From: Tianweitania sediminis
GTDB lineage: Bacteria; Pseudomonadota; Alphaproteobacteria; Rhizobiales; Rhizobiaceae
Assembly (NCBI RefSeq): GCF_017813335.1
Contig: NZ_JAGIYY010000013.1
Coordinates: 42,569 to 106,568 of the forward strand
Direction of reading: 5' to 3'
Length of the DNA: 64,000 bases
The notes beneath the pieces were generated by a model. That model did no database searches. It was given only the letters and a program-made list of their open reading frames with translations, and was not told the DNA's origin. Shown here one piece after another: positions 26,346-35,132 of this stretch; within the stretch, counting starts at the first letter, position 1; the number at the start of each line of letters is the position of its first letter. The position numbers and the translations under genes were made by a program.

Positions 26346-26849
26346 ATGAACATCAACTTCAACGATACTGGATCGCGCTACCACCGCAACTCTCGTCCGC
26401 TGCTTGAGCGTCTAAGAAGCGCAGCGAACAGGAACAGTGAAGACCCCGGTCCGACGGCAGTCGAGATCGTGATTTCGCGGGAGCCCGACACGCGAGATGT
26501 TTGGCTGGAGCGCGATGAAATTGAAAGCTTGGCCGAGCCCCTTCGGAGCGCTCGATATGAACTGCAGGCGGCTTCAGCAAACCTTGTCTGCCAGCGCAAC
26601 CGCTTCCCTGTTCGCGAAGGAGATCTCGCTTACGCCGAAATACGGGCAAAGCGAGCCATCGCCTCCTATGCAGAAGTCGAACAGATGATGGATAAGCCTG
26701 AACCAAACAGGATGCGCTCCCTAACCCGCGTCTTTCGAAACACAGAGAAGGATGCTCCCGCCGTTGGTCACGAGAGCGACCCACGGGGGCTGCCCTATGC
26801 GATCGGCGCTGCGCTGACTTGCGGCTTCATTGTGGGAGCCCTGCTGTGA
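26346..26849 (+). CDS. Hypothetical protein with C-terminal membrane anchor
   Basis: A 167-residue protein with a strong AAAGGAGATGAGCTT leader before the ATG. The body is charged and helical (RSLAEPL/RYELQAASANL region, then YAEIRAKRAIASYAEVEQMM). The last 20 residues (LPYAIGAALTCGFIVGALL) form a probable transmembrane helix. It is not recognised. It lies 55 bases upstream of the ERF gene and probably starts that operon, which suggests a phage or plasmid origin. Confidence 0.7.
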   Translation: MNINFNDTGSRYHRNSRPLLERLRSAANRNSEDPGPTAVEIVISREPDTRDVWLERDEIESLAEPLRSARYELQAASANLVCQRNRFPVREGDLAYAEIRAKRAIASYAEVEQMMDKPEPNRMRSLTRVFRNTEKDAPAVGHESDPRGLPYAIGAALTCGFIVGALL

Positions 26850-26904
26850 TCCGCCCCTGGTTCTGGAACAACGAGGCTGCATTCGCGCGAACGGGAGGTG
26901 GAGC

Positions 26905-27690
26905 ATGAACGTGCTCGCACCACAAGAGGAGTTCGCCGAGGGCATCATCCCCACTTCCGAAGGAGCAATCATCGCCCTCATCGAACGGGTGGTAATGGAT
27001 CCCTCCATTTCCATCGACCGGCTTCACCAGATGCTCCTCTTCAAGGAGCGGATGGAAGAGCGAGCCCGTGAGGACGAAGCGCGAGCGGCCGAGAAGGCCT
27101 ATTTCGCCGCCATGTCACGCTGCCAGGCGGAGCTTCCGATTGTCACCAAGTCGAAGGTGAACAAGCACACCAACTCGTCCTACGCCGATTTAGCAGCGAT
27201 CGAGGAGCAGGCCATGCCCGTGATCTACCAGCATGGCTTCGCGGTTTCATTCCAACCGGACGGCTACAACAACAGGGGCGAGCTTCGGATCCTCTGGGAG
27301 ATCTCTCATGAGGGAGGCTATCGGCGGAATGGTCTCAGTGAAATCCCGATCGATGGCGACAGCTCACAGGGGAGGAGTGGCAAGACCGCGACGCAGACAT
27401 TTGGCAGCACCGCCACTTATGGTCGCCGCTATCTTCTCTGCATGCTGTTCAACATCAGCACCGGAGATGATCGCGACGGCAACCCGGTTGAAGCGCCGAT
27501 CAAGACCATCACGCCGGCGCAGGTGAAGACCATCCAGCGTCTTCTGAAGCAGACCGGCTCCGACGCCAGCCAGTTTTGCCGAATGCACAAGATCGAAGCG
27601 ATCCCGGATTTGCCTGGCGACACCTACGAGAATGCCCTCAGGCTTCTTTATCAGCGCAGAGCCAAGCTCAACGAGCGGAGTGGCGCATGA
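26905..27690 (+). CDS. ERF-family single-strand annealing protein
   Basis: A 261-residue protein. The ATG at 26905 follows GGGAGGTG. The ERF core runs from about residue 55 (KAYFAAMSRCQAELPIV, SKVNKHTNSSYADLAAIEE) to 175 (ATQTFGSTATYGRRYLLCML), the diagnostic block. The C-terminal 80 residues (TPAQVKTIQRLLKQTG) are a separate small domain. Phage ERF proteins bind single-stranded DNA and anneal complementary strands in homologous recombination. The coupled downstream exonuclease makes a two-component recombination system. Stop overlaps the next start (ATGA). Confidence 0.92.
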   Translation: MNVLAPQEEFAEGIIPTSEGAIIALIERVVMDPSISIDRLHQMLLFKERMEERAREDEARAAEKAYFAAMSRCQAELPIVTKSKVNKHTNSSYADLAAIEEQAMPVIYQHGFAVSFQPDGYNNRGELRILWEISHEGGYRRNGLSEIPIDGDSSQGRSGKTATQTFGSTATYGRRYLLCMLFNISTGDDRDGNPVEAPIKTITPAQVKTIQRLLKQTGSDASQFCRMHKIEAIPDLPGDTYENALRLLYQRRAKLNERSGA

Positions 27691-28310
27691 TGAAGGTCTT
27701 CGAAAACGTCGCTCAGGGCTCGCCTGAATGGTTCGCATGCCGAGCCGGCATTCCCACCGCATCGAAGTTCGCGGTGGTCATGGCCAAAGGCGAGGGAAAA
27801 ACCCGCGCTGAGTACATGCGCAAGCTCGCCGGCGAGATCCTGACCGGTGAGCCATGCGAGCAGTTCTCTAACATCCACACCGAGCGCGGCAGGATGATGG
27901 AAGACGAGGCCCGCGATACCTATGCCTTCATCAATGCAGTGGAGCTGAAGCGGGTTGGGTTCATCCGCTGCGGCAATCGAGGCGCAAGCCCGGATAGCCT
28001 GTTGGGCAGCAATGGTGGTTTGGAGATCAAGACGGCCTTGCCGCACATCCAGATCGATCGGCTGCAGCGGGATAGGTTGCCACCCGAACACAAGGCACAG
28101 GTTCAAGGAAACCTCTGGATCGCGCAACGGGAGTACTGGGATTTCGTCTCCTATTGGCCCAAGCTGCCGATGCTTCAGGTCCGCGTCTACCGCGACGAGG
28201 CTTTCATCAAGACGATTTCCGATGAAGTGGACCGGTTCAACGATGAGTTGGCGGCGCTGGTCGAGCGCATCCGCAACTATCAACACGTCGAGCAGCAGGA
28301 GGCAGCATGA
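27687..28310 (+). CDS. YqaJ-type phage recombination exonuclease
   Basis: A 207-residue member of the lambda exonuclease/YqaJ family. QGSPEWFACRAGIPTASKF at the N-terminus is the family entry motif. The PD-(D/E)xK centre is SPDSLLG then GGLEIKT, with the catalytic Glu and Lys adjacent. A helical C-terminus follows. It would degrade one strand of duplex ends so that the ERF protein can anneal the exposed strand. It overlaps the ERF stop and the next micro-ORF start by four bases each, so production of the pair is tightly coupled. Confidence 0.92.
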   Translation: MMKVFENVAQGSPEWFACRAGIPTASKFAVVMAKGEGKTRAEYMRKLAGEILTGEPCEQFSNIHTERGRMMEDEARDTYAFINAVELKRVGFIRCGNRGASPDSLLGSNGGLEIKTALPHIQIDRLQRDRLPPEHKAQVQGNLWIAQREYWDFVSYWPKLPMLQVRVYRDEAFIKTISDEVDRFNDELAALVERIRNYQHVEQQEAA

Positions 28311-28378
28311 GAAGCCCCCTGCCCTTTCAGGACTCACCTTCAGCGTGGACCCTTACGGCCGCGAAAGAGCTTGGCTGA
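28307..28378 (+). CDS. Coupled 23-residue micro-ORF
   Basis: Begins MRSPLPFQDSPSAWTL and ends at a TGA whose last base is the first base of the HNH ATG (TGATG). Its own ATG overlaps the exonuclease stop (ATGA). The two overlaps suggest it is translated at least as a coupling device. The peptide itself has no recognisable function. Confidence 0.4.
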   Translation: MRSPLPFQDSPSAWTLTAAKELG

Positions 28379-28770
28379 TGGCGCGTCGGAAAAGCTTCTC
28401 CAACAAAGACCGTGCCCGCATCTTTGTTGCACATGATGGGATCTGCCATCTATGCGGTGGGCATATCCAGATCGGACAGGCTTGGGATCTCGAGCATGTC
28501 ATCGCGTGGGAGCTCTCTCGCGACGACAGCGACAAGAACCTGCGACCCGCTCACCGGAAATGTCATAAGATTAAGACCCACAAACACGATCGGCCCGCGA
28601 TCAGCAAAGCAAAGAACCTTGAAGCCAAGCACCGGGGGTTCTTTCGCTCGGCCAAATCGATCGATAGCCGCGGCTTTCAGTCAACCAGTGATCGATCGGC
28701 CCCTCCGAACCCCTTGCCGCGCAGGCATCTGTTCGTTCGGAAGTCTGAGGACCCGCCGGAGATGGGATGA
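28378..28770 (+). CDS. HNH endonuclease
   Basis: A 130-residue protein. A CxxC zinc ligand pair (CHLCGG) is followed by the HNH core DLEHVIAWEL, then NLRPAHRKCHKIKT, with the catalytic His, Asn and His visible. The Lys/Arg-rich tail probably binds DNA. The ATG used lies in the TGATG junction with the micro-ORF; a GTG start 11 codons earlier is possible. In phages such nucleases assist packaging or recombination. Here it closes the ERF-exonuclease operon. Confidence 0.85.
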   Translation: MARRKSFSNKDRARIFVAHDGICHLCGGHIQIGQAWDLEHVIAWELSRDDSDKNLRPAHRKCHKIKTHKHDRPAISKAKNLEAKHRGFFRSAKSIDSRGFQSTSDRSAPPNPLPRRHLFVRKSEDPPEMG

Positions 28771-28876
28771 AGTGAGCAGATCGTCCGCTGGCCGGCGGAT
28801 CGCTGGAGGGCGGAGGTTGCCAAAGGGGGCTCGGCTCATTCGAGCGTCTGAGCCTCGGACCAAGTATGGTTCTTCG

Positions 28877-30157
28877 TTACAAAGCCGATTGTGCTTGGTC
28901 GCGATCAACTGAGTTCGGTGATCCAGCGAGCTCCCGATACAGCCGCAAATGCTCTTCGAAAGCTTGCGTCGAACCCGACTGAACCTTCCTGTGATCGACC
29001 TTGGGCGCCTCAACATCTCCGCCAATGATTGCAGCCAGAAGGTCGGCCAAATCCGCAGAAGAGCCTAGTGAGAAGTGCAGTCCATCCACTCCGTCCACGA
29101 CCTTCTCAGCCATGCCTCCGTCGTCGCCGCAGATAACCGGAACGCCAGCGGCAAGTGCCTCCTGGATAACGACAGGCGAGTTTTCCCACCAAATCGAAGG
29201 CACGACGATCCAATCATAGCGGGCCATCAGCCGGCCTGCCTGACTGTTGAGGTAAGGGCCATGGTCGACAATAGCATCTGCTGACTGCGACGCCAGGTGA
29301 CGTACCTTCTTTCGATACTCCGTGGGCTGGCTTTCGAGGCCGCCGCCGTGAACTCCAACAGACAGACGCTTCCGATAGGAGGGCTTCAACCTGGATATGG
29401 CTTCAAGTAAGACATCCAAGCCCTTATACGATGTGTACCGGCCGAAAAAGCCCAGACGGAGTTTGTCGCCCTTACGTCTGTTGCCGAACGTCCCATCACC
29501 TGAAGCGGCAGGAGCTAGGATATTGTCGATCTGCTGAAAGCGTACTTCTGACCACCTGGGGCTTGGGCAAAAGCGCTCGAGCATAAACCGGCTAGGGCTC
29601 ACAAAACGGTCGACAGCCTCTAAGTATTCCGAAAATACCATCTCTCGAGCAAAGAACGCGGCCACGCCCTTCTCCGGAAAACATCCGGCGCATTCTGCTG
29701 CGGAGTTCCGAAAGCAAAGTGCGCCGTTGGTTTTGATCATCTGTCCGTGGTTATGGCAGAGCACCAGATACTCATGCAGGGTGAGCACAAGGGCTGATGC
29801 TTGGCTTCTGAGCCAAGGAACAGCTTGCAAGCCCACCCCAAGAAAGTGGTGCATGTGAATCACGTCGGGCCGAAATTCCCGGACGATTGGGTCAAGGCGC
29901 TCGACAACCGAGCGTGGGTCCTCACTGCAAAGCGAGAAGGGATCCACCTTTGGCAGCGAAAGCAATAATTCGTCGCTTTTGCCTCGAAAGAACATGGTTT
30001 CGCGACCAGAGCCCGCCAACTTTTCCAGTCCAGCGGCGACATAAAGAACCTCAACATCCGGTTCAGATTTCAACCGCTCGAAAAGCGCATAGGAGGCAGA
30101 CTCGGCGCCCCCAGGCGACAAGGCTGGATGCCCATGCGAGTAAATGAGGATACGCAT
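28877..30157 (-). CDS. Glycosyltransferase family 4 (copy A)
   Basis: A 426-residue GT-B enzyme. The N-terminal donor domain begins MRILIYSHGHPALSPGGAES. The C-terminal Rossmann domain has LRLGFFGRYTSYKGLDVLL and the donor-binding E-x7-E region WENSPVVIQEALAAGVPV. A Cys-containing insert (CFRNSAAECAGCFPEKG) is shared with the paralogue at 37301. It probably transfers a sugar during surface polysaccharide or O-antigen synthesis. It is 24 bases downstream of the GT2-like gene at 30182 and forms an operon with it. The start is the ATG at 30157. Confidence 0.92.
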   Translation of the reverse strand: MRILIYSHGHPALSPGGAESASYALFERLKSEPDVEVLYVAAGLEKLAGSGRETMFFRGKSDELLLSLPKVDPFSLCSEDPRSVVERLDPIVREFRPDVIHMHHFLGVGLQAVPWLRSQASALVLTLHEYLVLCHNHGQMIKTNGALCFRNSAAECAGCFPEKGVAAFFAREMVFSEYLEAVDRFVSPSRFMLERFCPSPRWSEVRFQQIDNILAPAASGDGTFGNRRKGDKLRLGFFGRYTSYKGLDVLLEAISRLKPSYRKRLSVGVHGGGLESQPTEYRKKVRHLASQSADAIVDHGPYLNSQAGRLMARYDWIVVPSIWWENSPVVIQEALAAGVPVICGDDGGMAEKVVDGVDGLHFSLGSSADLADLLAAIIGGDVEAPKVDHRKVQSGSTQAFEEHLRLYRELAGSPNSVDRDQAQSAL

Positions 30158-30181
30158 CCTGATGAGAGCACCGGATCTTGG

Positions 30182-31885
30182 TTAGGATGAAACTTGGGGC
30201 AGCAGGTGCTTTTGGTTGATGAGGGTCGCTTCTACCCACGCCTCATCATCGTTCGCACCATAGTTGGCGGCCGCCATCGCTGAGCCACTCTGCAATGCCG
30301 GAGTGGAAGCGGTGAACAACGACAGGGACTGATGCTCTTGAACGCGCCGACAAAACTCTGCGCTGATGGCGAGCAGTGATACCAAGCGCTCGTTGAAGGC
30401 ATAGGTGCGGAAGAGCTCTGTTTGCGCCAGCATGCAATCTAAGGAAAGAAAGGTCCCGTCAGGGAGCCTGTTATAGACAGCCGCTGTGGCAGGACTGCGC
30501 CAGGTCTTTGACTTGGCCAACACGCCCTCACTATCGCCGAAGTGCCAAGCAACAGGGGCCGGCGACCCGTCTTCCAGCACTCCCTGCAGCCCAACGATTA
30601 TAGACCCATCGTCGCCTAAGTGACGGATGTGAGACATCAGTCCAGCAAAGTCGCTGATCCAGGCTGACCGATCAAGGACCAAGAGGCTTCTTCCACGCGC
30701 TGCTTCAACTGCGCTGTTCAAGGCGAAAGCAAGTCCATCTTCGGACGGCAGGAGGATGATGGTGGTGGAGCACTGGATCTCAGTCTGCTGTTCTAAAAAT
30801 CCGGCAAGATCCCAGTCAACCTTGCCAACAAAGATCCACTCCACACCAGGCGGCGCTTTCGCCTGATTGAGGAGTTGAGCCTGAACAAACACCGGATCCC
30901 CGCGCTCCAGCGGAACCACGATGGAAAAGTGAATATCTTCTGCGGGCGGTCCGAAATGCTTGGTGACCGTTTTCCGCTTACCACGAGCCCGTCGAGCGAA
31001 CGGAGCGACAAGGCGAGCCACCCTTTCCGGCGGTTTCTCCGCGGTCGCCACCTTTAATCGGATGAACGGCAGCGCTTTGCTTCGCTCACCGATCTGGGAC
31101 ACCGCCAGAGGCCCTGTCATGGACACGCCGGAGCGGTCACGTTCCAGCAGATAAAGATCTGTTGCGAGGCTTAGAGACCCAGGCAGGAGGGCGATGAAGC
31201 CGTGTTCGACTGCCACAGCCCGGCTGTCCGGCAGTGAAGCAAGGTGTGAAACGACGTCCTCGCGATAAAAGCTGAGGATGTTCTCCCAAGAGCTGAAAGC
31301 GCGGAAATCTGCACTGATAAGGCTGATTTCGCGACTGTCAATGTGCTCGATCCATCCCTCGACGAGGGTTGCCCCCGTCACGGGTGTTGCTTTGTCGAGG
31401 CTGAGATGTCCGGCTGCTTCAGCCCCAAGCCATCGGCAGGATCGGTCGAAGACCAGTCCGATGCGCGGGTCGACCGCGCCTTCCGCAGCCGCAGCCTGGA
31501 TCAGCGCAATGAGCTCCGCATCGATGCCGCCGTGGTCAGAAATCGTCCGAATGGACACGGCCGCCGCGTGGGACTGACCATCCACGAAGGTGAGGCGCGC
31601 GCTCAAGACTGAAGCCACATCAATCTCAAGGAGGTCGAAAGTATCCACGGAAAGGCATGTAACCGGCGCGCCCGCGGCACCATGCCGGAAGGTGACCCAT
31701 TGACCGCTGGAAACGACTGCTTCTGCGCCAATCCGATCCGTCAAGCAGAGAGCGGTCAACGGCCGTCCGAGCACGGCCGGCACCTGGATGATCAGCCGCG
31801 ATGCCAATGCCAGCACGCTCCAGGGTCTGCCGCCTTTTTGTGCGGCCGATGCTGGGGCGCTTGGAAAGGAAGAAGCTGTGGACAT
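30182..31885 (-). CDS. Degenerate GT2-like protein of the polysaccharide cluster
   Basis: A 567-residue protein from the ATG at 31883-31885 (GGGAGG upstream). Its C-terminal 270 residues follow the plan of the GT2 enzyme at 38536: FSIVVPLERGD matches CSIIIPLYGR. GRSLLVLDRSAW matches GRTLLFLNSDVF, so the NSD metal-binding motif is lost. SAEFCRRVQEH matches DSDLCLKVRRS. A shared upstream module is also visible (HGFIALLPG versus AGFFLALPG). It is therefore likely a binding or scaffold protein, or an enzyme with altered specificity. It precedes GT4 copy A in the same operon. Confidence 0.7.
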   Translation of the reverse strand: MSTASSFPSAPASAAQKGGRPWSVLALASRLIIQVPAVLGRPLTALCLTDRIGAEAVVSSGQWVTFRHGAAGAPVTCLSVDTFDLLEIDVASVLSARLTFVDGQSHAAAVSIRTISDHGGIDAELIALIQAAAAEGAVDPRIGLVFDRSCRWLGAEAAGHLSLDKATPVTGATLVEGWIEHIDSREISLISADFRAFSSWENILSFYREDVVSHLASLPDSRAVAVEHGFIALLPGSLSLATDLYLLERDRSGVSMTGPLAVSQIGERSKALPFIRLKVATAEKPPERVARLVAPFARRARGKRKTVTKHFGPPAEDIHFSIVVPLERGDPVFVQAQLLNQAKAPPGVEWIFVGKVDWDLAGFLEQQTEIQCSTTIILLPSEDGLAFALNSAVEAARGRSLLVLDRSAWISDFAGLMSHIRHLGDDGSIIVGLQGVLEDGSPAPVAWHFGDSEGVLAKSKTWRSPATAAVYNRLPDGTFLSLDCMLAQTELFRTYAFNERLVSLLAISAEFCRRVQEHQSLSLFTASTPALQSGSAMAAANYGANDDEAWVEATLINQKHLLPQVSS

Positions 31886-32001
31886 GCGCCTCCCTATGCC
31901 ACAGCCCACGCTCTTTGCGTATAGAAACTTGCATAGGGGCTGCTCCCGGCACATGAACAGCCTGGCGACCCACGATTCTCCTTTGCAAGGCAGCCGCTTT
32001 C

Positions 32002-32862
32002 TTGACGCTTGAACGCCTCACCCGCCTCCTCGCCTATGCAAATCCCTACGCGGAGTCCCTGCCCCTGCGGCCGCCGGTCGGTGTTCCCGCAAGCTTCATC
32101 GACCCGAGCTATCTCGCCAACAACGTTTTTTGGCAGGAAGACGATTTGGAAGACCGGATCCGCTGCGATACGGCGCCGATCCCGCATGCCGATAACCGCG
32201 AAGGCTACCATGGCGATTACCACCTCGCCTTCTGGCTCGGCGGCTACCGTGACTACCGCCGTGCGGTGGACACCTTCACCCAGTATGGGGTCGAACCGCG
32301 CCGCGTGTTCGAATTCGGCTGCGCAACGGCCCGAGTGCTGCGCCATTTCTATTTCCAGGCCGGGGCGGAATGCTGGGGCTGCGACTTCAAGCCGTCCAAC
32401 GCCGAATGGATGATGCGCTACCTGCCAAAGCCCTTCAAGGTCTGGCAGAACGATTATTATCCGCGCTTGCCGGTGGAAGATAACTACTTCGACGCCGTTA
32501 CCGCCTTCTCCGTTTTTACCCATATCGACGAAACGGAGTCCGGTTGGCTGCTGGAACTGCGCCGCATCCTGAAACCGGGCGGCATCGCCTACCTGTCGAT
32601 CCACAACGAGGAAACCTGGAAGATCAAGGACAGCAATCTCCTGACCACCGTCAGGGACTACCTGACGCCCGAAATCGCGGATAGCCCAACGCTGCCGGTC
32701 GGCAAGACGGTGGCGACCTTCCGCCAGGATGACCCCTATCGCTGCAACGTGTTTCATTCGCGCGAATACATCAACCATGTCTGGGGCCGCTATTTCGACA
32801 TCCTGGACATACTGCCACTGCGTCTTGACAAGCAGGCAATCGTCGTGTGCCGCAAACAATAA
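32002..32862 (+). CDS. SAM-dependent methyltransferase
   Basis: A 286-residue class I methyltransferase. Motif I is RVFEFGCATARVLRHF (about residues 101-116), the acidic motif II region is CWGCDFKPSN, motif IV is YFDAVTAFSVFTHI, and RRILKPGGIAYLSI is the post-IV strand. A TTG start (32002) is used; no in-frame ATG lies nearby. The long N-terminal region before motif I is typical of sugar or lipid methylases in polysaccharide clusters. It probably methylates a sugar residue or a chain terminus. Confidence 0.85.
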   Translation: MTLERLTRLLAYANPYAESLPLRPPVGVPASFIDPSYLANNVFWQEDDLEDRIRCDTAPIPHADNREGYHGDYHLAFWLGGYRDYRRAVDTFTQYGVEPRRVFEFGCATARVLRHFYFQAGAECWGCDFKPSNAEWMMRYLPKPFKVWQNDYYPRLPVEDNYFDAVTAFSVFTHIDETESGWLLELRRILKPGGIAYLSIHNEETWKIKDSNLLTTVRDYLTPEIADSPTLPVGKTVATFRQDDPYRCNVFHSREYINHVWGRYFDILDILPLRLDKQAIVVCRKQ

Positions 32863-32977
32863 GTTGCTGCACCGCATGGCAACCTCTTGATCTTCGTGTG
32901 CCCCGCCCCTACCAGTGCTGGACGTCGCCTCGGGCGGATTGCCGCCCGTGTACGCCCGAAGCACGAAGGAGCCTGGC

Positions 32978-33841
32978 GTGAAGGGTATTATTCTTGCTGG
33001 AGGCAGCGGCACGCGCCTTCATCCGATGACGTTGACGGCTTCCAAGCAGCTCCTGCCGGTCTACGACAAGCCGATGATCTATTATCCGCTGTCGACGCTG
33101 ATGCTGGCGGGCATCCGCGACATCCTGATCATATCCACGCCGCATGACCTGCCGCGCTTCGAGGCGCTGCTCGGCTCAGGCGCGCAGTGGGGAATGCGCT
33201 TTTCCTATGCCGAACAGCCCAGGCCGGACGGGCTGGCGCAGGCTTACCTGATCGGCGAAGAATTCGTTGCCGGCGAGCCTTCGGCGCTGATCCTCGGCGA
33301 TAACCTGTTTTACGGCCACGGTCTGCCCGAACTCCTGGCGCAGGCCGCCGTGCCGGCAACCGGCGCGTCGGTTTTCGCCTACCATGTCAACGATCCCGAG
33401 CGCTATGGCGTCGTGTCGTTCGACGCATCGGGCCGCGCCACCACCATCGAGGAAAAGCCGGAAAAGCCCGCCTCCAACTGGGCGGTGACCGGGCTTTATT
33501 TCTATGACAGCCGCGCGTCGGAAATCGCCCGCACGTTGAAACCCTCGCCACGCGGCGAGCTCGAAATCACCGACCTGAACAAGGTCTATCTGGAAGAAGG
33601 CACGCTCAACGTCGTGTCCATGGGCCGCGGCTTTGCCTGGCTCGACACCGGCACGCCGGACTCGCTCTTGGAAGCGGCCGAATTCGTCCGCACGCTGGAA
33701 CACCGCCAGGGTTTTAAGATCGCATGCCCGGAAGAAATCGCCTTCCATCAGAGCTTCATTACCGGGGAGCAGCTGGCCGAACTCGGCAAGAAGCTCGGCA
33801 AGAGTGGTTATGGGAAGTACCTGCAGCGGATGGTTGGTTAG
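32978..33841 (+). CDS. rfbA: Glucose-1-phosphate thymidylyltransferase
   Basis: A 287-residue RmlA. The GTG start at 32978 follows AAGGAGCCTGGC and opens the family N-terminus [30 protein letters not shown] carries the metal-binding Asp, and [17 protein letters not shown] and [16 protein letters not shown] are family blocks. It joins glucose-1-phosphate and dTTP to give dTDP-glucose, the first step to dTDP-rhamnose. A 7-bp GC hairpin (32931-32948) lies about 30 bases upstream. The other rml genes are 7 kb away. Confidence 0.96.
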   Translation: MKGIILAGGSGTRLHPMTLTASKQLLPVYDKPMIYYPLSTLMLAGIRDILIISTPHDLPRFEALLGSGAQWGMRFSYAEQPRPDGLAQAYLIGEEFVAGEPSALILGDNLFYGHGLPELLAQAAVPATGASVFAYHVNDPERYGVVSFDASGRATTIEEKPEKPASNWAVTGLYFYDSRASEIARTLKPSPRGELEITDLNKVYLEEGTLNVVSMGRGFAWLDTGTPDSLLEAAEFVRTLEHRQGFKIACPEEIAFHQSFITGEQLAELGKKLGKSGYGKYLQRMVG

Positions 33842-33967
33842 CACTAAAATGAACCGCGACCTTACAACGCGGTAGAACCCCTGTCATATTGGTGGTAGCT
33901 GAGCGCACGCAAATTAGTTAACACGCTTCATGCTGTGAGAGCGCCTAGCGCTTGGAGAGACAAGCCT

Positions 33968-35116
33968 GTGACCGGACGAAAACCACGTATTCTTGTCATG
34001 ATCCCCGCTGGGAAGCGGTACAATCATGATAACGTTATGATTTACGATCAGGTTCGCGAAGACTACGTCAGGTCGTACTTCAACACTGGCGATATGATGG
34101 TCTACGACTCAACGCTGAAGCTGTTGGACTTCGCGGACGTTGACGTGCTAAAAATTGCAAACCCTACCGAAGCGGACATCGAGCGCTACAACAGTGAATT
34201 CGACTACGCTTTTCTCCGTGGCTCAAATTTCATTCATGAGCATATGCAATGGGAGAAAGCGATTTGGGTGCTCGAACGCCTTACGATCCCTGTCCATGCT
34301 ATCGGGGTCGGCGCTCAGGCGGAGAAACATCGCGCGATTGAGCTTAGCGCTGAAAGTAAGCGTGTTTGGAAGCTGATCTCAGAGCGAACTCGAGCTATTG
34401 GCGTTCGAGGCGGGTTTAGTGCCGAAGTCTTGAGCCAAAATGGGGTAACCAACGTTGAGGTCGTCGGCTGTCCATCTTTGTTTCGAAAGCGCGACCGAAA
34501 TCTCAGGCTAAACCTCAGGTTGTCGGATGAGATTCGCAAGGTGGCGTTCAGCTTGCGTCGCGAGACGAGTCACTACTACGCTATAGATACTCGCGACTTC
34601 ACTCAAGTTCAGAAAAAGCTACTTTTGCGAGTCGCGAACGCGTACGATACAACAGTAACTATACACGGCGAGCCTCCCGAAAAGGCGTACTTCGTTCAAG
34701 ATAAAGAGGGTATGGCGAAGGCAGATGTCCTCCTCCGCCAACAGGGGTGGTTTGATCCTGAAAGCGAACCAGCCCTTAAAGCCATCTACAACCACCGACT
34801 GTTTCTCAACGACCGGGTGGAAGACTACGACTCCGAAATCGTCAAATATGACACGGCTTTGGGCTACAGAGTGCATGGCATTCTTCCTGCACTAGCTAAT
34901 AGCGTTCCGGGACTTATGGTGAATTACGACAGCCGATCAGCGGAACTTGCGGAGACGTTCTCCATACCAACAGTCTCGGCAGAAGATGCTCTTCAGCGCC
35001 CATTTGCTGAGTTGTTCGGGCTTGATCAGTTTTCGTCGTTTCAAAAAAGCTTCACCAGCAACTATGACCGGATGAAGAACTACATCCAGAGTCTTGGTGC
35101 AGCGACACGCATGTAG
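33968..35116 (+). CDS. Polysaccharide pyruvyl transferase family protein
   Basis: A 382-residue protein. The GTG at 33968 follows GGAGAGACAAG; an earlier GTG at 33935 is in frame. GVRGGFSAEVLSQNG with VEVVGCPSLF is the family core, and a second block near the C-terminus (GYRVHGILPALANSVPGLMV) carries the conserved His region. Family members add pyruvate ketals to sugars, or act as related transferases without pyruvate. Composition looks lower in GC than the flanking rfbA and GT4 genes, which suggests separate acquisition. It is probably co-transcribed with the GT61 gene 16 bases on. Confidence 0.8.
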   Translation: MTGRKPRILVMIPAGKRYNHDNVMIYDQVREDYVRSYFNTGDMMVYDSTLKLLDFADVDVLKIANPTEADIERYNSEFDYAFLRGSNFIHEHMQWEKAIWVLERLTIPVHAIGVGAQAEKHRAIELSAESKRVWKLISERTRAIGVRGGFSAEVLSQNGVTNVEVVGCPSLFRKRDRNLRLNLRLSDEIRKVAFSLRRETSHYYAIDTRDFTQVQKKLLLRVANAYDTTVTIHGEPPEKAYFVQDKEGMAKADVLLRQQGWFDPESEPALKAIYNHRLFLNDRVEDYDSEIVKYDTALGYRVHGILPALANSVPGLMVNYDSRSAELAETFSIPTVSAEDALQRPFAELFGLDQFSSFQKSFTSNYDRMKNYIQSLGAATRM

Positions 35117-35132
35117 CTAAGGGTCAATCTGC

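Noticed and set aside
27955..28377. Upstream extension of the HNH frame inside the exonuclease gene
   Set aside because: The extension is out of frame with the real exonuclease; the HNH start fits the TGATG junction.
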